Positions 24,202-50,100 of a stretch of 64,000 nt of DNA are shown here, piece after piece; position 1 is the first letter of the stretch, and every line of letters begins with the position of its first letter. Under the pieces are notes generated by a model. The model searched no databases. It was given only the letters and a program-made list of their open reading frames with translations, and was not told the DNA's origin. The stretch spans positions 377,001 through 441,000 of the forward strand of contig NC_090013.1 in NCBI RefSeq assembly GCF_036417845.1, given 5' to 3'. The position numbers and the translations under genes are program-made. This DNA comes from Apteryx mantelli (Eukaryota; Chordata; Aves; Apterygiformes; Apterygidae).

Positions 24202-25802
24202 GGGAGCGGGGCCCAGAGGCTGCCGGCTCCCCACGGGTGCCAGGGGGCACTGGGGGGTCCCGGCCCCACGGCCTGGAGCAGCAGGGCCGCAGCGCCGCAC
24301 GGGCCCCACACGCAACGCGACAGAGCAGGCAATAAATAAAGGGGGAAGAGGGGAAAACAGCCTCCGCCGTGCCTCGGCCCCCGGCGCCTCTCCCCGCCGG
24401 CAGCGCCGATCCCAAAAACGCTCCGTGGGAGCAGGCGAGCAGGGAAGGGGATCGGAGACCCGGCCGAGAGGGAGGCAAGCGGGGAGGCACCCCGCCCGCC
24501 CCCAGGGAAGTTTCCCAAGCCGTTGGGGAGAGGAAATGCAGCGGAGACACCGAACTGCAATAAAGTGCCAAATTATTTTGCTAAAATCCACCTTCCCCGG
24601 TGGGGGGCTCGGGTGGGCGGGCGAAAGGCTGCCCCAATTCCTACGGGAAACGGGATCCAGGCATCGCGGTGAGGAAGGCGAGAGGCTTGTGCCGAAGGCG
24701 ACAGGCACGGAAACGTCACCGGGAGCCGGGAAGGGGCTGCAAACCCCACTCCCGTGGGCTCCGTGCAGCTCCGGCGCCGGCACCTCCAACCCCAGGGAGG
24801 GGAAAGCGGCACCGAGGCGGAGGGAGGCGAGGCAGGTGCAGTCCCGCAGCCCGGAGGGGTTTAAGGCTGTAAATCGCCCCCGCGCTGCCCCAGTCTCATT
24901 CACAGTGTTGGGCTCGGCCCGAGCAGGGAAGGGGCGACAGGGCCGGAGCGCCGGCCGCCCCGGGAGGCACACGGAGAGGCGGCGCAGCGCGGCAGGGGCC
25001 GGGAGAGGCACAGAGCGGAGGGGGCCGCGCCGCGGGCAAGGCCCTTCTCCCTTCTCCCGCTTGCTGCTCTCCCGGGGCGGCCACAGGAACAGGACGGGAG
25101 GCACCGAGCGTCAAGTACCGCCAGGAGGCGAAGGGGCAGCCGCCGGACGCGGCTCGCCGGGAGAAGATCCCGGGGCAGGCAGGCAGGCAGGCGGCTGTCA
25201 GTCCTGCTTTCCGTGCAGGCAGGGACGGATCACAGCTGGCTGCTTCCACCCAACGCGCCGTCCTCCTCCTCCTCCCAGCAGCCCTCCACGGCACGGCGAA
25301 GCCGCCTGGCTCCGAGGACAGAGCGGCTCTTTCCGCAGGAGCCGGCTCCCCACAACATCCCTTTTCACGTTCGCTCCGCAGCCGGCGTCCAGCGTTTCAG
25401 AGTCCCATGGGGGAGGCGTTTCGGCCCCAGCTGCTGCCTCTCCCCGCGGCCTTCGCCATCCGCAGCAGCAACTGGAATATTCTTTTCCTGCACCAAAATC
25501 CACCCAGTGACCAGAGAGCTAAAAAACCCAGGCCGAAGCAACAGGTCCAGAGCTCAGGAGCAGCGGCTGAAGTCTTGTCCTCCACAGCTGCTTCCGTGAA
25601 ATTTATGGAAGGGGAGAGTCCGAAGGGGGACGCAGCTCTCCGGGGTCCGGCGGAGCAGGCAGCAGCAGGCACTGGGGTCCCAGCACTCCCCAGTTCATCC
25701 ATGCAGGCTGTCCCATCCCAGGGCTCCCGCATGCAGAGTCCCTCCGCTCCAGCGTCCAGGCCCGCTGCGCTCCTTCCTCCAGCGAGTTCCGCAGCATCGT
25801 GC

Positions 25803-40258
<14,456 letters not shown>

Positions 40259-40284
40259 GTCGACGGCCCTCGAAGATCCCCCAG
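40259..40284 (-). other. TYK2: TYK2 5'UTR part of the first coding exon
   Basis: A CTTTCCAG acceptor at 40286-40285 precedes 26 noncoding bases and the ATG at 40258. The exon is therefore spliced to an upstream noncoding exon. The initiator is chosen because MSLCHCAVKH leads in frame into GGGLKVCLHW, the start of the FERM domain in human TYK2. Confidence 0.6.
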
Positions 40285-40965
40285 CTGGAAAGCAAGGGAA
40301 GCAGAGAGAAAAACAACTAGTGCTATGAGGGCAAGAAGCAGCCCGCCGCAGGACAGGGCGCCCTCCGCCTCGCTGCTGGGCGGGTTCCCCGCTGCGACTG
40401 CAGGGCTCTGCTCGGCGGAGGCACGCGGGGCTACAAACCTCGCCGTCAGATGAAGCATAACTCGGTCCCGATCTTCAAATGCTCTGCACGCCGCGTGACC
40501 CAGGCCAAGGCAGAGGTGGGGGACGTTGTATCACCTGCACGGGGAAGCGATTTGTCTGAGACGCGGAGCGATCAGCGACAGGAGCAGGGGGAGACGAGAC
40601 CCCTTCGCGCGGAGCTCTGGCTGCCGGATTCCTCTGCGCCGACGCCGGCCCCGCGGCGGCGGACGGGTCCCGGAGCCTGGCTCCAGCTCCTCCTTGCTCC
40701 CCCACACCACAAACACCACTCCCACCCCGTTAGCTCAACCCACAGCCCCTTGCTCTGCCCTCGGCGCTTCTCCCTCCGGCAGCCTGCTGCAGCGCAGGCT
40801 GTAGAACCGAGGGCAAGATTTGGAGCTTATTCCTCATCAGACATGCAGCCAAGCGTCGTCGTCTTTGCTGACTAAAGACAGAGACCTCAATACACGGCTC
40901 TCTACTTCCTCTGATGGTGATAAACACCCGAGTCAGCAGGGAACTCCCGCAGAGGGCAGCCAGAC

Positions 40966-41305
40966 GCTGTCGTACCCTCCCGCTCCGCTCGGTGCTCCCA
41001 GCAAGCTCGCGCGCTCCTGCCTCCCGCGTTTGTCTTCCAAACAGCCCCAGAGCAGGGGCAGCGCTGCGGGGACAGAAGTCCTGCAGGCTCCACGTCCCCC
41101 GGGAGCGCGGCTGGCTCCCGGAGCAGCTCCGCAGCACCCTATCACCGTCCCGCACCACGGCGCGAAGGCTCGCGGCCTTATCTCCCGGCGGGCAGGCGGA
41201 GGAGGCGGCTCCGGCCCCTGAGGCTTCGCCCGTCTCTCCTGCGACACAGCAGACACGAAGCGCAACCACGAAACAGGCTGCAGCCTTGAGGCCTTGGCGC
41301 TCCAG
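40966..41305 (-). repeat. 340-bp inverted duplicate, copy B
   Basis: It is the reverse-complement partner of 10346-10685, lying within TYK2 intron 1. The copies agree for 340 bp without an indel. Differences include AAGGC/AAGCC, GTCT/GTCC, CGCCGGG/CGCTGGG, GGTGAT/GGCGAT and GGCTGT/GGCTCT; most are transitions. Confidence 0.9.
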
Positions 41306-44079
41306 CGCTTCTCCCGCTCCCCCTCGCCGTGCCCAAAGAGTCCGAATTGCTCGGGAGCTGCGCTCGCGCACGCTTCTCCGTGGGGCTCACTGTAACCAGC
41401 GCTGCTGGGGGCAGAAGCAAACAGCCCTGCAGAGCAAACCCCAACGCCTGCAAGGGAAGAAAGCTTCGTGCCTTCTGAAGCATTAAGCCTATCCACCCCC
41501 CTTTTGCAAACTTTCTCCCCATTTCTCCGTTGTCGGCTGCAACGGGATTCCTCCCACCCTACACGTGCTGGACAAACCAGGTAGACCAAATAAGCAGGCC
41601 CAGCTCAGAGGCGTCCCTCGTTGGGGTGTCCGCGCTGCTAGCGGGAAGCTCTTGAGCTTTCCCGATTGCCTCAGCCCAGGTGCGTGGTGAAAGTAAATAC
41701 CTGGCTCCGCTCTGGGCAGCGTGCAATCCGGGCCGTGTTTACTCTGGCTTGGGCAAGGAAGAGAGGACAAGGTACCAAGAGGAGCAATTTTCTAGGAATT
41801 CCTCACACGTGTGCAACCGTAGCCAGGGGAACCTGCCGAAGGGAGGGAGCCCTGCCCGCGCCTTGCCCAGCTGCTTAAGGAAAGCGCCTCTCCAGACCCT
41901 CTCAAAGCAAAGCATGTGACAGAATTACTTCAACTTCCGGCCAGAGGCACAGAAAGATCCCGAAGCCGATCCTTGGCAAATTTCCCCCATCCCTCCTCAT
42001 GAGGCGAACAGAATCCGAAACAGGCGGCGGGTTCCTCCTCTCCAGCGCCCCGCTTCCTCATTTCTAGAAACCGAGCAGCCGAAGGGCTGCCGTCTTCCCC
42101 ACCTCAGCCCGGCCTCGGGATCGCAGCCGGAGGAGCAGGCAGTCCTCCTCAGTCGCAGCGTGCTCCCATGCCACCGGCACTCCTGCACTCCAAAGCGGAT
42201 CAGCAGGAGCCGCGGGCACTCAGCAACTCCCGACAAAAGTTACAGGAAGCTTTAAAAGGCTTTTTCTGCACCCGAGCTTGCTGTCAGCAGCAGCAAAGGG
42301 AGCAGTCCACTGCAATCGGTTCTAGGGAGCAGGCGCTCGGAGGGTTTTCTCCGGCCTTAGAGTTGCCGCATCGGCAGCTGACACGGATACAGAGAGGGCT
42401 CAGAAGATTTCGGGGCCCAGGGCACGAGCGCTGCGCGCTACAGATGAAGGCAAGCAACACTTACGAAGCAGTTTGAATCTCCCCAAGCTACAGGCTGCCA
42501 AGCAAAGGGCCGATCCCCCCATCCTCTCCTGCAACGGAGAAGCCTGGAGGGATCCTCGCACAGCGGAGATCCAGCCTTCCCGGTGCGAGATCAGCTGCCT
42601 TTCGTAACGGGGCAAGCGCTGATGCTGCAGGGCACGAACCTTCCCGCTTTCGCCCCGAGCGGGGCTGCACCAAGGCTCCATCCTCCGCAGCCGTGGTTTC
42701 TCTCACCCGTGCAAACCCCGGGAATGCCAGGCTCCAGGCGCAGGCCCGGAGGTAGAGCCAAGCCTGTTACCAGCCACATTCTGCAGCCTCAGCACAGCTG
42801 CGCTCTCGAAAGATGTGGTTTGTGGAATTTAGCCCATCTGCACTGGAGATTCGCAGCCATTCAGCTACGCCAAGGCCCTCGTCTCGGGGTCAACGGCCCA
42901 AGGCAAGCGTGAACTCAAAGTTCACGTCGCAGAGGAGGAAGGGAAGGGCAAGGGCTGGATTCAAGCTACGCGGCCGCTCGCTCCGCTCCGACCGGGGGCT
43001 TCCTTAAACTTCAGAGCATCCTTCCAAAACCTGCATCTCCCTGGCATCTGGAAATCGCACAGAATCAGTTCTTAAACAGACCTTATTAAACCAGCGCAAA
43101 CCAGAGCAGCTTGTTTCAGTTCACGAGGAGGCTGTTTTAACGTGACTCCCAACAACCGAAAGCGAGCCGGGTTTGACCCCAAGCAGGAGCGCTGTCTCTC
43201 TTGCTGTTTGCATCCCCCGATATGGATTTCAAGCGGCTTCAGGTTCAGCCAGAGGCGTTTCTTTCCACACAGACCCGCTTCAATCCCTCAAGCCCCTGGT
43301 TGCGTCCCTGTTCTAGGAACGGTTGCCACAGGACTGTCTTCTGCAGCACCACGGAGGAAAAAAAAAAAAAGCCTTAGCAGATGCCAAAGGCTTTTACTCC
43401 GCTCCCAAAACACTGCACCCATCCACCCTGCAGCAAACACACTCATTTCGAGCCTCCGTCCCGAGCGAGAGCCAAATCGCCTCCCTGGGGGCTGCTGCCC
43501 TCTCGTTTCTGCCTGGCGCAGGTTTCGCTCTGCAGTCAGCTGTTGACTCATAGTTTCGCAGATCACAAGGCCAGCGGGGACCGTTTAGTCTGTGGTCACC
43601 CAGTATGACCTCAACCTACCGTTTAAGCTGCCAGCCCCAAGAACAACAGTCCCCAAGCCGCAGCCCGGGGCGACACCTCATCCAAGGGACCTTCCACCCC
43701 GAGCTGTGGCCACAGGAAATCGGGAGAGTTAAAGCCGAGGTCGGCAGCAAGAACAAAACGTAGCGCCGGCCCCGGTTTGCTCCCCAGCCCCGTGTTTCTA
43801 ACCCAAGATTGGAAGCTACAACACGTGTTTTCCGCGCGTTCCCGGCGTTGCAACGGCACCGTCCCCTCCAGGGGAGCCGAAGGAGCCCCCGGGACGCCGC
43901 AGAGGTCTCTGGTCGCGCGGCTGCCTGCCGGTCGGAGCAGCCGCTCGGCAGCGCAAACACGGACCAAAGTCCAGCGCTTCCGCGCGTGACCCAGCAGAGG
44001 AGAGACGGGCGCTTGCCGGGACACCAGGGAGCGCCCGGAGCGCGGAGCCGGCACCTTCCCGCCGCCCCCGGCCCCCCAA

Positions 44080-45240
44080 GCTGTGCCCCCCTCTCTGGGG
44101 CCGCCGGGACCCGCTCTCCTCTGCCCCACACGCCTGTGCCCCCCCCCCCGGGAGCAACCCATCCTTCGCCCCACACCCCTGAAGCTCTACGGAGAGCCAC
44201 CCCATGGCCCCCCTCGCCCCAGACATCCGTACCCCCACGCCCCGACCCCCGCAGCCCCCACCCTAGACAGCCTCTCACCCCACAGCCCCCACCTCCAGGC
44301 CCCTGACCCCCACCCTGCGGTCCTGACCCCCTTCACCCCACAGCCCCCGCACTCCATATATCCTTACCCCCCCCCTCCTGCCCACACCTCACAGCCCCAC
44401 CACCCTACAGCGTCCCAGCCCCATGTTTCCTGACCCACAGGCAAGCCCCCCAGCCCCCCAGCCCCACAAATCCTGACCCCTCCACACCTTATAGCCCCCT
44501 ACAGCCCCCCAACCCCACGTATCCTAACCCCAAACCCCACGGCCCCCTTATCCCCCATATCCTAATCCCCCCATACTTTATAGCCTCTACAGCCCCCTTA
44601 CCCCCCATACACACCCTACAGCCTCGTAGCCCCACATATTGTGACCCCCTCAAGCTTTATAGCCTCCTACAGCCCCCTAGCCCCACATATCCTGACCCCC
44701 CCATTCCTCACCACTTCGCCCAAAGCCTCCTAGCCCCACATATCCTGATGCCCCCATACCTTATAGCCCCCCAAGGCCTCCTAGCCCCATACCCTGACCC
44801 ACATACACACCCCACAGCCCTCTAGCCCCAAATACCCTGCTCCCCCAGCTCCCTAACCCTACATACCCTGTCCCCACAGCCCCCTAGCCCCACATACCCT
44901 GACCCACACACACCCCACAGCCCTCTAGCCCCACACACCCTGACCCACACACACCCCATAGCCTCCTAACCCCACATACCCTGACCCACACACACCCCAC
45001 AGTCCTCTAGCCCCACATACCCTGACCCACACACACTCCACAGCCCCCTCGCCCCGCATACCCTGACCCACACACACCCCACAGCCCCCTAGCCCCACAT
45101 ACCCTGACCCACACACACCCCACAGGTCCCCAGCCTCACATAACCCTGACCCCCACACACCCCCCAGCCCCACATACCCTAACCTCCCCCCACCCCCCGG
45201 CCCCTAGCCCCACATATCCTGCCCCCCCCAGCCCCGCAGC
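44080..45240. repeat. C-rich minisatellite CAGCCCCCTAGCCCCACATA type
   Basis: Units of CTAGCCCCACATACCCTGAC and CCACACACACCCCACAGCCC become regular between about 44780 and 45180, with a step near 47 bases. The array decays toward 44080. It lies directly downstream of the putative TYK2 exon 1. Confidence 0.85.
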
Positions 45241-45300
45241 CCCCTAGCCCCGCACACGCGGGCCCCCGGCCCCACACACCGGGGCGGCCCGGCCCCACCG

Positions 45301-45560
45301 ACACGTACCGGGCCCCGCGCCCCCGCCGGCCCGGCCGCCGCTCGGGCTCCCTCCGCCCCGCAGAGACACCGCCTCCCATTGGGCCCGAGAGACGCGCGCG
45401 GCCATTGGCCCGCCGCCGCCCTGCGGACACGCCCCCCACCCCTTCGCCCCATGGGCGGGGCGCGGGGCGGAGCCCCGCCCAGGGAAGGGCCGGCGGCGGC
45501 GCCCATTGGCTGCGGGGCGGGGCGGGGGCGGAGTCGCAGCTGGATGGAGAGGCGCAGCCC
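45301..45560 (-). promoter_or_regulatory. TYK2: TYK2 CpG-island promoter and putative noncoding exon 1
   Basis: On the minus strand a GC-rich segment ends in GGGGCCCG/GTACGTGT, a good donor with exon end at 45309. It is a plausible partner for the 40286-40285 acceptor. CCAAT boxes on the same strand lie at 45378-45382, 45404-45408 and 45505-45509. No TATA box is seen. The exon start is not defined. Confidence 0.5.
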
Positions 45561-45790
45561 GAGGGCAGCGGGCACAGCTGGGCGAGGGCACCGCGCCGCA
45601 GCTGGGCGGGCTATTAAGCCACAGCTGGAGGAGGACACAAAACCAGAGGTGGGGGCACAGCTGGGTGAAGCCACTGACCAAAACCAGGGGCACAGCTGGA
45701 TGGGGCAGCAACAGCTGGATGCAGCCCTTAGACCACAGCTGGCAGAGGGCATTGAGGCGCAGCGGGGGTCTGGCTGGGCAGCACAGCTGT
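45536..45790. repeat. Degenerate 12-bp-register repeat with nine CAGCTG boxes
   Basis: CAGCTG occurs at 45537, 45575, 45599, 45622, 45658, 45693, 45712, 45736 and 45784, mostly within GGCACAGCTGGG contexts. Most steps are near 12, 24, 36 or 48 bases. The block lies immediately upstream of the TYK2 CpG island. Confidence 0.75.
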
Positions 45791-46741
45791 AGGGGTGTTA
45801 ACCCATGGCTAGAGCTGCAAAACAGCCTCCCCGGGGGAGCAGGTACCAGGGTGCTGGGGAGCTCCCTTCCAAGGAAGCCCCTGGCAGAGCTCCATCCCTC
45901 TCCCCCCACATGGGCTCCCGCCGGCACCAGGACCCAGAGCCCAGGCGGGAGCTCACAGCCAGGCCAAACGCGGCTTGAAGCGCAACCACACGCGCCGAGG
46001 GAGAAGGGCCCCAGAGGGAAAGCTGCCTACAGAGCAAGCTTCACCTCTGCCACCAAGTGAGTGACATTTTAATTAAGCCATCCACAGGGAGGTGGCCTCT
46101 CTTCCCCCCTACTTCCCCTTCAGCTACTTCTGTTCCCTTCCACATCCTCGCTTTGGTCCCAACTCTTGCCCTTTTCCCTCAAGGGCCGTAGCCTTTGCTC
46201 CCTAGGGAATGACCTCTTGCCCCATGACCGCAGCAGCTCCAGCTCAGATGAAATGGAGCAGGAAGAGCAGTTGCAACAACACCCAAGCTTTTAATCTAAA
46301 AAAAGCCAATGTTGGGGGGCCCAAACGGGTGCCTGGAACTGCCCTCGAGAGGGAAGCAGTCCCCAGCCTCTGACCCCACAGCCCCGTCCGATGCTCCCTC
46401 GAGAGGCCCTGTGCACACAGCTGGCCTGGCTCTGACAACTTGTCACTGCCACCTACCGACAAGAGCATCCTCCAGGCCAAGGAACTCCCGCGGTCCCCGG
46501 CCACCTCCGTCCCTGCCTGCCCCCCACGCTGCCAGAACTGGGAAACAGGCCTCGCACAGGGTATGGAAACGGAGCATCAGAAACTGGACCAGTTGCGAGG
46601 AGAAACTGAAAACTCCGGTAAGTTCCCAGCACCTCCCTTCTCCTTTCTGACTCTGTTCAGGAGCACAGCAAACACCGCCCCGTTGGTATCCCTCCCCGGG
46701 GCCTTGGCCAACTCCACCGCACACGCGGATACTTCAATCTC
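45791..46741. other. Spacer between TYK2 promoter and CDC37 3' end
   Basis: About 950 bases of mixed-composition sequence hold no convincing gene, array or transposon. The CDC37 transcript should end just below the AATAAA at 46742. Confidence 0.5.
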
Positions 46742-46747
46742 TTTATT
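46742..46747 (-). terminator. CDC37: Poly(A) signal of CDC37 (AATAAA)
   Basis: The plus strand reads TTTATT, a canonical AATAAA on the minus strand 366 bases after the CDC37 stop. The distance is ordinary for this gene. Confidence 0.75.
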
Positions 46748-47112
46748 CAGGTAATAGCCGTACTGGTTACCAAGAGATACAACGGCATGTGTAACTATTA
46801 CACTGACCAGCGCAAGACCTACAAGCCTAGACTGCCATGCCACACCCCGTGAGCTTGCACCCGACGGAGGATTGAACGGGGAACTCCCCCAGCCTAGCAC
46901 AGGGGCTTCCGTCTGCTCCCCAATGGCAACGTGGGGGTCGGGGTGGACACCAAACGCTGGCTAGTCAGCCGGCGAGCAGCTCACACATTCACCAAGTGTC
47001 TAACGTGTGTAAAGCGTGTGTCTTCAGAGGGACGAGTCGGTAGGAGAGGAGGAGGAACAGGACTGTGGGAGGGAGGAGGAGAGTCCGCTTTACGCCTTTT
47101 CCAGCCAGTAGT

Positions 47113-50100
47113 TCACGGGTTCCCTTTCTCCTCATCACCGCTCTCCTTCTTGATTTCTTCATAGACAGCCTCGGCCCCGTCTCCTCCCTTCTCGGCCCCC
47201 TCCGCTGTCTTGGCGTTGGGCACCCAGAGCCCAGAGTCGATGCATCGCTGCATGTGGTACTTGGCTTCCTGGAAGAGAGACAAAGGTATCAGCAAGGCCC
47301 TTGCGCTTCCCACGGCCTGCTCCGTGCTCCGCCTGCTCCGCTGCCCTTTGCCAGCCCAGCGCTCACCCCGGAGAGCGCCACAGAGACGAGCTGTGAGCTG
47401 CGCACACTCGCACACCCGCTTTCCCCTGCTGCGGCAGCATCCCCACAGCCCCCACGCTGCTGCGAGCGCAGCTCTCTAGGTCTAGGGGATACTCACGGTT
47501 GGGTCCATTTTGCTGATAGTGTCCTGCAACATCTGAACATCTTTCACATCAAAGCATTTCTGCAGCTCCTGCAAGACCGGAACGGAGGAAGATGAGCCAA
47601 TATTGGTCTCTACTACTTTCATACCTGAGCAAACAGGTTACCAACCCTACTACAACATCAGAACGCAGCAGCTCAACCTCGCACAGCTACGACATGCAGC
47701 TGGGAGAGCAGCAGAGGCAGCGCTGGTGCTCACTGCCCCACAGAGCCCGTGTCACCTCCCAGCTCCCACTTTTACAGCAGTTGAGACTAAAGAAAAATAC
47801 AGGGTCTGCCACAGACCGCCCGTTTGGGTCTTGCACAGGCCAAGCAAGAGACTTTTCTGCCTCAATCTATCTCCACGGCACAGCGCGATACTCACAGGAG
47901 GGAGGGACTCGTACACCTCCACAGGGTCGAGCCCACCAGGGCCCAGCCGTTTCTGCCGCTCTTCCTCTTCGTATTCTTTCATAGCCTTCTCTATGCGCAC
48001 CTTGGCTCGTCCCCGCACCCGCTCCTTGAAGGCCTCCAGCTCATCGTTAAAGCCCTCCATGTACTGCTGGTCAGCTGTCTGGAGCGAGCAGGGAGGGCAG
48101 CGGGTTAGGGGAAGCGTTCAGCTCCTAGCCCCAAGGAGGCCTGCGGCAGGGACCGCTTCGGGCCCGCATCCCCCTGCTCGTCCTAGGGAGAGGGCTCCCA
48201 CCCAGCCGCATCCCCGCAGCTTCGCCTCGCCTCCCCCAGGGCCGTGAGCCCAACCGTTTCCTCAAGCCTGGCCGAAAAAAGGGACCGGCTGGAGGGAGGG
48301 AGCCGCGTTCACCACCAGCAGCATTTGCTCAGGCATCACTGTGGGGGCAGCAAACACTGAAAGACGCCGTGCCAAGACCCACCGCAGCGCACAGGACGAA
48401 GAAGCGTCACCCCCAGGAACCAGAAAGCAGCTTGCCCAACGGGGAGAGCTCCAATCTCACCTTGATCTTTGTGAAGAACTGCCGGAAGCAAGCCCTGGGA
48501 TCCACCTTCAAGCTCTTGGCCAGCTCCAGGATGAACTGCATGACGATAGTCTGATGGGCCACCTGCTCCATCAGGGCATGTTTCTGCAGCGGAGGGAGAA
48601 AGGGCAGATAAGGACCGGCAGTTCACTCGCCCCGAAGACGTGCACCTATGCGGCCCCTCGGCAGGGGAGGGCACGCCAGGTTCCAGCAGGATCCCTGAGT
48701 CACGAAGGACAGGCTCATCCCCGGCCCCTTTCCCTCGGGGAAACGGGAAAGCGGATCCCAGCTGGCCCGGAGCCACGCCAGGCGGGTCCACTGCAGGGAA
48801 GCTCTTGGCATTTCTGACAGGAAAAAAGCCTGTCGCAACAGGGCCAGCTGGACACAGGCTCTGGGAGCCCTGCTTCCTGCAGCAAAGGGACAATGCGGTC
48901 CCTCCTGCGCGGTGCGGAGCTGGCAGCCAGGCCGGTTTTATCCCTCCCTAGCTAGCAAGATTCCAGCTACAGTCCCAACTGCATTGCCAGCCCAACTGTC
49001 TCACCTCTTCCACCTCCAGATCGATGCACCAGATGACTAAGTAATTGGCTGTCTCCTCGCACACGAGATGAGGGTTATCAGACAGATATTTCTGGCTGTC
49101 ATCCCAGCGCCGCAGCATGCCTTCAAAGCAGGACAGCCCCAGTTAGCAGTGTAATATTTCCACTTTAAAAAAAGAACACCCTCTAAACCTCGCGCTATTG
49201 TCTTCAGCGAAGGGGGAGAGGAGGGATGACTCATCCCAAGTTTAGATCAACCTGCCCTCCCCTCCCCGCCAATTGCATTTAAACCGTCACAAACAAAGGC
49301 AGAGCATGAAGTTTTGCTCCAGCTGGGCAAGCAGGAAAAAGAACTTGTGAAAAAGCACGTCAAGTCATCAACCGACTCCGGTGGCCTCCCCTGCCGCACA
49401 CTTGTTAGGCAAGCAGAAGCTTCACTTCGCAGTTGAGCATCTCAAACAGCAAAGCGAGCACCTGGACTCAGCAGACGAGGCGGGGAGGGGGCTGGGAGAG
49501 CCGTTTCCACCAGCACGAAGACCCTGCAAGGGCCCAGGGCTCTGGAGCCCTCACCTACGCTCCGCTAACTCACCAAAGTGTTTGATCTGCTTCTCGTTTC
49601 TCTCCACAAACGTTTTGTGTTTCTTCTCTTTCTGTTCCTCCGTTTCTTCCTTCTCCTCCGGTTTAACGTTGAACACGCTCTGCGGAGAGCAGAAGGACGT
49701 TAGCAGATCTTGCGTCACTCAGTCGCAGGCCCAGTGACGCAGGCCGGAGGCGAGGGGGACTTCCCCACCGCCAGACCCACCTTGCTGAAGCCATCCTTGC
49801 TCAGGGTGTCTACATTCCAGGGCATGTTCTTCTCCTTCTTCCTCAGCTCCTCTAGCTTGTTTTCCCAGCTCTTCTCTTCATTTTTCAGCTGCTGGGCTTC
49901 AGCTTGGAGCCTCTCCAACTCCCCTTTCCCACTCTCCTGGTCTGCCACCTCCAGCTCTTTCATCTTCTTCTGGCACTCTGCTAGTTTCCGTTTGCATTCC
50001 CTGCACCCCTTATCCAGCTCCTCTTTTTCCTTCTGGAACTGCTCCATCCTCTCCACTCGAGCCTGCAGGCAACAATTTACACTTTTAGGACCCTCGGGAG

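Larger units (their letters stand above)
40285..45308. other. TYK2: TYK2 intron 1 (5 kb)
   Basis: It contains copy B of the inverted duplication (40966-41305), unique GC-rich sequence from 41300 to about 44080, and a C-rich repeat block from 44080 to 45240. No coding exon is supported. The intron limits depend on the putative noncoding exon ending at 45309. Confidence 0.5.
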
